DNA from: Ascoidea asiatica
Lineage: Eukaryota > Ascomycota > Saccharomycetes > Ascoideales > Ascoideaceae
Assembly: GCA_001600695.1 (NCBI GenBank)
Contig: BCKQ01000001.1
Span: 920,432-984,431 of the forward strand
Reading direction: 5' to 3'
DNA: 64,000 bases
Under the pieces are notes generated by a model. The model did no database searches. It had not been told where the DNA came from and was given only the letters and a program-made list of their open reading frames with translations. Each line of letters starts with the position of its first letter. The stretch's first letter is position 1. The position numbers and the translations under genes are program-made. Shown piece by piece: positions 31,339 to 40,700 of this stretch.

Positions 31339-31581
31339 GTCTTCTTCCTTTTTTCCTTTCTCGATAAAAAAATATTTTCATTTTTTTTTCACTTTGAGAT
31401 TTGTTTGTTTTGTTTGTAATTGAAGAGCTTGAACATTTATTTTCATTTATATTCATTTATATTCATTTATATTCATTTATATTGATTTGTATTTATATTC
31501 TTAACTATATTCATATTGATCTAGTTCTAGTTCTATATCTTGTAATAGCTTTGAGATAATCGAGATATCGTTGGAAGTAAA

Positions 31582-34080
31582 ATGGAGTCTGCTTATATTA
31601 CCACTATTCTTTCTCAATTGGAAACTACAAAACCTCCAAAGGATTTCACTTCAATTATAAAACTTTTAAATTCAACTAATTTTTTAAGTAATTGTTCTGA
31701 ACAAAATTTAAATCATTTAATTAAAAGATCTTTAAATTTTATAAATTCTTCTGATATATATTCTCAATGGTGTGGTATAAATTTATTTAGATCTTTATCT
31801 TATAATCCAATTTGTTTATCATTTTCAAATAATATTATTAAATCAATTTCAAAATTATTAAATAATTTATATTCAAATTATAATAAGTTTCAATTTTTTA
31901 ATAATAAATTTTTATCTTTATTACTTTCAAATATTTGTGAATGTTTGATAATTTTAATTATAAATTTAAAAAATAAAAAAAATTTAATTAGAGAAATTTT
32001 AAAACCAAATTTACAATTTATTATTTTAAATTTAATTCAATTAATTGATTATAATCCAAAAATTACTTTAAAAACTTTAATTTTTTTAATTAATTATTAT
32101 CCAATTACTTTTAGACCATATACTAAAAATTTTCAGAAAAAATTATTTAATTTAATTTTAATATCTTCAGATACTTTTGAATTCAATCAAGATGAAAATA
32201 ATGAAGATATTATAACTTTAGTTTCTGATGCAATTGCTTCAATTCATTTAACAAATCAAAATTCACCTTCTGATCAATTTACTTTTGAAATTTATTCATT
32301 AATTTCTGAATTAAAATCTCTTATAGATTTAGTTTTTACTGAATTTTTAGATAATAATAATAATGATAATTATTTAAATAATTTAATTCAATCTTTACCA
32401 AATATTGATAATATTTCAAATAATAATAATAATAACAATAATAATGACTTATTTATAAAATTTCCTCAATTAAATTTAGATTTAAATGATTTTTCATCAT
32501 TATTAAAATTATCAAATAGATTTAAAATTATTTTAAATTTATTAAATTCATTCATAAAAATTTCTTCTTCAAATTCTCAATCAATATTAATAATTTATAA
32601 AATTCCAATGAATTTATTTATAAATATTTCTGAGATATTATTAAATATAAATTCAAAAAATCATATTAATTTTTATAAAAAATTTTTAATTAATGATAAT
32701 TCAAATTCAAATTTAAATTTAAGATTTAATTTAAATACAATTTTTATTAAAATTCAATCATTTTCTTTAAAATTTTTAAATAATTTATTAAAAAATTCAA
32801 ATTTTATTAAAAATTCTTTATTACTTTATTATAATAGAATTTTTCAATTTATTGAATTAATTATACCATTTGAAACAAATATTATAAAAAATATTAATAA
32901 AAAGAGTAATAAAAATAAAAATAAAAATAAAAAATTTGGTAATAAAAAATTAGATAAAGAAAGAATTTTATTTAATGAAAATGAAATTTTAGAATTATTA
33001 TCTTTAATTACAAATTTATTAAATTTAATTGATGATAGTAATTTAAATTATCAAGATTATAATATTGTTATTTTAAAAAGTATTGAAATTGCTTTATTCT
33101 TTTTTGAACCAAGATCTTATATCAATAGTAATAATAATAATACTAATAGTACTAATAATGGTGATAACAATATTAATAGTAATAATATGAGTAAAAAGAC
33201 TAAAAGGAAGAATAAAAGTAAAAATAAAAATAATTTAAATTCAATACCATTATCAGATTTATTAATGAATCCAGATTATTTTTTTAAACCAATTTCAAAT
33301 AAAAGTAAAGAGATTATTTTAAATTTTTTTGAAAAAATTATTAAAATTTTCACAAATTTACCAATTACTCAATATACATTAATTTTAAGATTAATAATTT
33401 TATTAAAAATTAAAGAAATTAAAAATAATGAAATTGATAAAAAATTAATAAAAATTTTAAAAAATTTTATTTTATATCCAAATGAAAAAGAAAAAATTTC
33501 TATAGCTGGAATTTTATTAAATTTATTAAAAGATGATTATAAAAGTGATAAACTTTTAAGTTTATTTATTAATCCAAGAATGCCATTAGGTTGTCAAAAT
33601 TTTGAAAATTCTCAAAGTTCAAATAATGTTTATTTATTAAATCAATTATCAATCAATGATGAAGAAGAGGATAGTGAAGAAGAAGAAGATGATGAAGATG
33701 ATGATAATGAAGAGAATGATAAAGAAGAAGGAAAAACAGAAGGAATGGAGATTGATGAAATGAATGAAATAAAAGAAGAATCTGCACCAAAAAGACGTAA
33801 ACTTGAAAATAAACCTTTTGGAAAGAATGATGAAGATTTAAGTAATGATCTTAATGATAATATTGAAAGTCATCCTATAGAAAATATTTCACAAGAGAAT
33901 AATCAAATTGAATCATTTTCTGAGAAAGGTACTCTAGATTTAATTGAGGAAGTTGTCGAGACTGCAGAAGCAGGAGAAGAAGAACAAGAAGAAGAGGAAG
34001 TGAAATTGAATTTGGATTCAGACTCAGACTCAGACTTTGAAATGCCAACGTTGGATACAGCTTTAAGTGACAGTGATTGA
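31582..34080 (+). CDS. RIX1: Pre-rRNA processing protein Rix1
   Basis: The 832-residue protein belongs to the Rix1/PELP1 family, a nucleoplasmic scaffold that with Ipi1 and Ipi3 helps Rea1 remodel pre-60S particles. The N-terminal helical-repeat domain has the family pattern around QNLNHLIKRSLNF and QWCGINLFRSL (~45-75). The C-terminal ~150 residues are strongly acidic (Glu/Asp runs ~695-720 and the final DSDSDSDFEMP), with a basic PKRRK nuclear-import motif in between. It is slightly longer than yeast Rix1 (763) because of Asn-rich inserts. Another 60S maturation factor, LSG1, lies 7 kb upstream. Confidence 0.85.
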   Translation: MESAYITTILSQLETTKPPKDFTSIIKLLNSTNFLSNCSEQNLNHLIKRSLNFINSSDIYSQWCGINLFRSLSYNPICLSFSNNIIKSISKLLNNLYSNYNKFQFFNNKFLSLLLSNICECLIILIINLKNKKNLIREILKPNLQFIILNLIQLIDYNPKITLKTLIFLINYYPITFRPYTKNFQKKLFNLILISSDTFEFNQDENNEDIITLVSDAIASIHLTNQNSPSDQFTFEIYSLISELKSLIDLVFTEFLDNNNNDNYLNNLIQSLPNIDNISNNNNNNNNNDLFIKFPQLNLDLNDFSSLLKLSNRFKIILNLLNSFIKISSSNSQSILIIYKIPMNLFINISEILLNINSKNHINFYKKFLINDNSNSNLNLRFNLNTIFIKIQSFSLKFLNNLLKNSNFIKNSLLLYYNRIFQFIELIIPFETNIIKNINKKSNKNKNKNKKFGNKKLDKERILFNENEILELLSLITNLLNLIDDSNLNYQDYNIVILKSIEIALFFFEPRSYINSNNNNTNSTNNGDNNINSNNMSKKTKRKNKSKNKNNLNSIPLSDLLMNPDYFFKPISNKSKEIILNFFEKIIKIFTNLPITQYTLILRLIILLKIKEIKNNEIDKKLIKILKNFILYPNEKEKISIAGILLNLLKDDYKSDKLLSLFINPRMPLGCQNFENSQSSNNVYLLNQLSINDEEEDSEEEEDDEDDDNEENDKEEGKTEGMEIDEMNEIKEESAPKRRKLENKPFGKNDEDLSNDLNDNIESHPIENISQENNQIESFSEKGTLDLIEEVVETAEAGEEEQEEEEVKLNLDSDSDSDFEMPTLDTALSDSD

Positions 34081-34727
34081 AGAGAAATAAATAAAAAAAT
34101 AGACTTGTAAAAGGAAATAAAAAAGTGAAATTTAAAAGTTTCGTACGCAAATAAAGCCTTAACTATGTAGAATAACTGAGATACCAGGAGAACCATAAAC
34201 GTGGTCTCATTAATAAAAAGTTTCCATAAAAATGGTCTCAAACTAGGATGCCCTTAGTTCTGGTCTCTAACAACAAGACCCAATAAAATGGTCTCACATC
34301 AAAAGTACCAAATATTTGGTCTCATGCATTTCAACGTCTTTAAGTGTATGACTTACGTTTTTTCACCTGAATAGGAGTGACCCACTGCGCTGGTTTTTTG
34401 TGTGCTGTGTTTTTGCTGTGGCGAGGAACTGAAAATTTTCAAGCTTCAGATTTCAAATCACTCTCAAATCAAAGCTGGAGCTGGAGTTGAATTTGAAACA
34501 ACCTTTATTTTTGATTCAATTGATTAATTTGATTCATTCACTTCAATTCAATTCAATTCACTTTTATTTCATTCATTTATCAATCTTTAAAGAAAAGAAT
34601 CAACTATTCAAAGTAATTTATCCTTTGAATCATTACAATATCAAAGAATCAATTCCATATATATATTGTTTTCATTCTTTAAATTAGATTATGGATTCAA
34701 AAAAATAATTTCAAAATATTTTTAAAA
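34081..34727. promoter_or_regulatory. RIX1-GCN1 intergenic region
   Basis: The 3' end of RIX1 is followed by the five-unit CCN7TGGTCTC array (34193-34323). A moderately GC-richer patch (34360-34430) and a T/A-rich leader with repeated TTCAATTCA (34530-34560) precede the GCN1 start at 34728. The short frame at 34487-34687 has no protein character. Confidence 0.5.
34193..34323 (+). repeat. Five-unit array of CC-N7-TGGTCTC with 28-bp spacing
   Basis: TGGTCTC occurs at 34202, 34233, 34261, 34289 and 34317, spaced 31, 28, 28 and 28 bases. Nine bases before each TGG there is CC (CCA in four units, CCT in one). The sequence between cores is not conserved, so this is not a recent tandem duplication. 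The fixed spacing suggests an array of protein-binding sites. The outer half-sites CCA and TGG form an inverted repeat, perfect over 14 bases in the last unit (34307-34320). It lies 110-245 bases after the RIX1 stop and ~405-535 before GCN1. Confidence 0.75.
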
Positions 34728-37700
34728 ATGGACGAAAAGAAACAAATAATTAATGAAAATAATAATGAAAATAATAATGAAAATAATGAAATTAGTAATG
34801 ACAATGAATTAAATTTAAATTGGTCAGATATATCTAATGAACTTTTAACTAAAAATTTATTCAATTCTTCAATTTCTTTAAAAATTTCAACTTTGAAAAA
34901 TTTAATCATTTTAATCAATGATCATAATAAAGAAATACAAAATAATAATAAGAATGATAATATTGAAGAAATTGATAAGAAAATAAAAATTGTAATTAAA
35001 ATTTTACTTATAAATTATAATAAATTTGATTCTTCTTTAATAATTAATAATTTATTATTTAATAATTTATTACCTTTAATTTATAAAATTAATTTAAATT
35101 TTAAAAAAATTATTATAACTTATTTATATGATTATATAAAAAATTCAAATTTAAAATCAATTTCAATTAATGATTTATTATCTTTATTTAATTTAATTAA
35201 TAATAATTTATTACCTTTAATAAATAAAAATGATTTATTAATTAATTCAAATTTAATTGAGAAATTATTATTATCAAATTTTAATTTAATTAATTATATA
35301 ATTCATTCAAATTTTAATTCTTTAAATTTTATAAATTTAAATAATCCTTTTAAATTTAATCCAAATTTAATTCCAATAAATTTAAATTCAATCTCAAGTC
35401 ATAAAAAAAGAATAAATAATTCAATTATTGCAAATTCAATAAAAGAATTAAATAATTTATTAATTTCCATAGGTACTGATTTTATTGATTTTTATTTATC
35501 TATTTTCTTAGAAAATAATTTAAATACTTCAACAAAATTATTATCTTTAACAATCTTATTAAATTCTTCAAATCAAATTTATCCAGAATCTCCAATAATT
35601 TTAAATTATTTGAAAAATTCTAAAAATTCAAAATTCATAAATTCAATTATACAATTTTATAATAATGAAATTCTTTTATCGAAATTTAACCTTTTATCAT
35701 TTTTTTATATTAAATTTAATCAAATTTTCTTCACTGTTTATTTCAATGATTTTAATCAATTCAATTTAAAAATTTTACCAACTTTAATTAAAGCTTCTTT
35801 AAGATCTCCAGAATTAATTTATGGTCATTTATCTCAGAATATTTTTGAAATTTTTTGTAATATTAATGCCAATATAAACATTAAACAAGACTTTAATAAA
35901 GATATTGAATCAAATTATTCAAAATTAATCTCAAATTTATTATCAAATTTTAAAAATTCAAATGATTTTATAAGATCTGGTTCAAAATTTACTTTATTAA
36001 ATATTTTAAATTATGATTTATCTAAAAAAAATTATAATTTTATCATTTCAAATTTAAATACTTTATTCAATTCATTAAAATTAATTTCAAATTCTGATTT
36101 TAAAATCATTTATTATGATTTATTATTTAACTTAGATTTATCAAATGACAACATTGATATATCTAATTTAATTATTTCAAAATTATCAATAATTATTATT
36201 AAAGATCAAAATGAATTATCTTTAAATTCTTCTCTTTTATGTTTTTTTAAAAATTTCTTAGTTTTATTTGATAATAATAATAATAATGATAAAAAAGATA
36301 TTGAAAATTTTTCAAATTATGAAAAAATTATTAAAAATGGTTTAAACGATAAAAAATTAAATTTAAGAAAAATTTGGTTTTCATCATTTATTAAAACTCT
36401 TTTAAATTATAATTTTAATTTACTTTCCGCAGAAAATTTAAATTTTGATAAATTTTTATTAAATATTTTACCAATTTTAATCTCAAATTTTAATGAATTT
36501 ATTAAAAATCCTTTTCAATTTCAAACTTCAAAAGGTATTTCAATATTTTATTCAATTTTATCTTTATCTTCAAATTTACTAAAATTTTCAAAAAATCTCG
36601 AAATTAAAAATATTTTAATCAAAGAAAATTTTTTTCAAAAATCTTTTAACTCAATTAAATCTTCTACAACTAATATAATAACATCTCCAATTTTATTTAA
36701 TTCTAAGATATATACTAAATTAATCGATCAAGATGAAATTAATTGGTTTTCGACTGCTTTATTTTATTCTTTAGATCAATTTAATACAAATAATTATGAT
36801 GATCCATTAACTTTATCAAATTATGGTATTTCTTGGTTATATTTATTTTTAAGTAAAAATATTGATTTTAATTTAAGAAATTTTTCAAATAATTTAATCA
36901 AAAAAGCTCATTGTTCAAATGATCTAAAAATTCAATCTTTGATTTCAAATTGTATAACAAATGGATTTTTAGAAGTTTTTAAAAATTCAAACGATTATTT
37001 AAGTAATGATTCAAAATTTAATTTTAATTTAAAACTTGTATCATCTGTAGTCAATAATATTACTGAGAATAACGACAAGATAATTGATCAAAAAATATTA
37101 AATCAAACATTAAAAGATTTATTAATTATTTCTCATTTTGATACAATCTCTATTAAAAATGGTTGGGTTGGTATTTGTCAAAGATCAAAAATGGACCCTG
37201 GTAATTTAATAAGAGAAGATAGTAAAAATATCATCTCCAATTGTACAAATTTATTACTTCAAACATCTAATGATTCTCTTTTATATAAAGCTATAATTGA
37301 TTCCATTTCAATGGCAGCTTTTGTTTGTCCTGAAGAAGTTGGAACTTTAATTAATGAACTTATTATTGAAGATGTTTCTACCAACAGACTAGAATCTTTA
37401 TCTGATACTAATATCGAGATTTGGAAAGCCAAGGAAGGTGAATTAATTATTGATCCATTGATCAAAAAATCTAAATATGGTGAAAATAAAAATACAAAAG
37501 ATTACGAACTTAAAAAGTGGGAAGAAAGTGTTAGAAAAGAAGCAGCAAAGAAAAATAATACTCAAAAGTCAAAAAAATTATCAAAAGAAGAACAAATTAT
37601 AGTCAATGAGGAACTACAAAAAGAAAAAAAAATCCGTGAAAAAATCGATGATAATTTTAAACATTTAAATCGTGGGTTTGAAATAATCAAATCTTTAGGT

Positions 37701-40700
37701 GAAAATGCAAAAAATGTGGATAATGGTTACTTTTATTATTTTGCTTCGGCTGTAAATTGTACATTGAATGTTTTAAAAAATAAATCTCATGAAGCATTGC
37801 TAGGTTCTTTAGGTTGTGAAGCCTTTTTAACATTAACCAATATAATCAATCCTAGATTATCTTCCATTAGATTTTTTGTTGGTGTTGCAATTTTAAGAAT
37901 TAATGAAATTAAATCGTTAAAAAAAGAATATGTTGAAGAATCTCTGATGGAATTAATCTCAAGAGTACTTTTTAGAATTAAATTCCTTTCCGATCAAATA
38001 CCATTGGATTCTTTTTCCTTAATTTATATTTTACCTTTGTTAACAAAAGTTTTACAAAATGGTATGATTGTTGCAATCAAAAATTCGAATAAGCACGACA
38101 ATAGTAGAAAAAATACCGAATTTGTTCAAGAAGATAAGGAAGAAGAACATTTAATGTTAGCAATTGAAATTATTTCTAATCACAGTGAACAATTTGATGA
38201 CGAAACTATCCCAAAAAGTGAAATTTTTGAAGTTTTACTTTCTTTAATGTGTTTACCTTCTAAGGCTAAAATTGCTAAGGAATGCTTCAATTCATTATGT
38301 CAAAATGTTTATGATAATTTAACTAAGGAAGAATTGAATATAATTTTAAAATCATTATTGAGTCCTGAAACATTTGTTCGTAATACTGTATTAGAAGCTA
38401 TTGATTCAGATTTTGAATTATCAGATGAAATGACTTATTCCAATGAAATCTGGATTTCTGCTTTTGATAACAACGAAGAAAATTCTCATTTAGCATTATC
38501 CATTTGGAATGAAAACGATTTCGAGTTAGACGAGACAGTTCCAAAACAACTTTTCTCATATCTCGGAGTTGAAGATGGAGGTATTCGTTTATCAGTCGCT
38601 AAAGCTTTACAAGCTGCAGTTGATAAGCTATCCAAAAACAATAAAGATATATTTTCATCTGTTTTGAATTCGCTTATTGATTTATATAATGAAAAGATTA
38701 AACCTCCTCCACCAATTTTAGATGAGTTTGGTCTAGTTATAAAATCTTCAACCGAACAAAAAGATATGTGGGAAGTTCGAAGTGGTATTGCATTAACCTT
38801 GAAACTTATGGTAGGCTTGTTTGAAGACAAAAATGATGTTATTGTTCTTTTTAATTTCCTTGTTCGTGAAAAAGCTTTAGACGATCCAGAGCCAATTGTT
38901 CTCCAGGAGATGCAAGAAGCTGGAATAGCAGTTATCGAGTTGCATGGTCAAAATAACGTTCAAGAATTGATTCCTATTTTTGAAGAATGCCTCTCATCAA
39001 AGGATAAAGGTAAAATCTCAGACAGTATCAAAGAAAGTACCATTATTCTCTATGGTGCATTGGCAAGGCATTTAAGTAGTAAGGATTCCAAATTACTTAA
39101 AATTGTTGATAAATTAATCAAAACTTTAAATACTCCTTCTATTGAAGTACAGAAAGCAATATCTAACTGTTTAGCACCTTTAGTTAACAAATTTGAGCCC
39201 AAACTTCCTGATTATTTTGACAGTTTATTTGAAGTATTATTTGAAGGTAAAACTGCTTTCCAAAGACGAGGTGCTGCATATGGTATTTCTGGATTAGTTA
39301 AAGGTTCTGGTATAAAATCATTATCAGACTATGACGTTATTAGAAATCTTATGGATGCTGCAGAAGACAAAAAAAATCCTATCAAAAGAGAAGGTGTTTC
39401 CATGGCAGTTGCATGTCTATCTGATTCCTTAGGAAAGTTTTTTGAACCTTACGCAATTGAAATATTACCAATAATTTTGAAAAATTTGGGTGATACTTCT
39501 CCAGATGTTCGTAAATCAACAGATTTAACTGCCAGAACAATTATGCAAAATACTACAGGGTTTGGTGTGGAAAAATTAATTCCTTTGGCAATCGAAAACC
39601 TTGATGAGATTCAATGGAGATCAAAAAAAGCATCTGTTGAATTACTTGGCTCTATGGCATATTTAGATCCTACCCAATTATCATCTTCCTTATCCACTAT
39701 TGTTCCAGAAATCGTCAGTGTTTTGAATGATACTCATAAAGAAGTTAGAAAAGCTGCAGATCAATCTTTGAAACGTTTTGGTGAAGTTATTAGAAATCCT
39801 GAAATTCAAAAGTTGGTTCCAATTTTGATTAAAGCAATCGGAGATCCAACTAAATATACTGAAGAATGTTTGGATGCATTAATAAAGACTAGATTTGTTC
39901 ATTATATCGATGGTCCTTCACTAGCCTTAATTATTCACGTTATTCATAGAGGTATGTTGGATAGATCCGCTGCAACAAAGCGTAAAGCTTGTCAAATTGT
40001 TGGAAATATGTCAATTTTAGTTGACAGTAGCGATCTTACACCTTATACTCCAGCTTTAGTAAGTGAGTTAGAAATAGCAATGGTTGATCCAGTATCGGCT
40101 ACAAGAGCTACTGCTGCTAGAGCCTTAGGTTCTTTGGTTGAAAAATTAGGTGAAGAAAAATTCCCAAGTCTTATCAGCAAGTTATTTGCTACCTTTGAGG
40201 ACGAAGAAAAACCTGGTGATCGTCTTGGTGCTGCTCAAGCTCTTGCAGAAGTTATTTCTGGTCTTGGTGTACGTAAACTTGATGAGCTTCTACCCACAAT
40301 TCTTTCAGGTACAACAAACCCTAGAGCTTATATTCGTGAGGGTTACATGCCTTTATTAATTTTCCTTCCAGCATGTTTTGGTAGTCAATTTTCTGCTTAT
40401 ATATCAAAAATTATTCCTCCTATTCTTGCTGGATTAGCTGATTTGGATCCAAGTGTTAGTGAAACATCTATGAGAGCAGGTAAATTGCTTGTTAAAAATT
40501 ATGCCAACAAGGCAATTGATTTATTACTACCTGAATTAGAAAGAGGTCTCTCTGATCGTAACCATAGAATACGTCTTAGTTCCATTCAACTTATTGGTGA
40601 ATTGTTGTATCAAGTTACAGGTCTTAACCGTAATGCTGAGACTGCAGAGGAAGTTGAATATTCAGGAGTTGGTAAAAGACTTGTTGAAGTTCTTGGACAA

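Larger units (their letters stand above)
31004..31581. promoter_or_regulatory. Divergent promoter Zn-cluster gene/RIX1
   Basis: This gap contains a CTT microsatellite (31239-31271), a minus-strand CCN7TGGTCTC motif (31323-31338) in a GC-richer patch, and a repeated ATTCATTTAT element (31440-31480) near RIX1. The frame at 31130-31456 is a Glu-rich reading of the CTT repeat and is not considered a gene. Confidence 0.45.
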
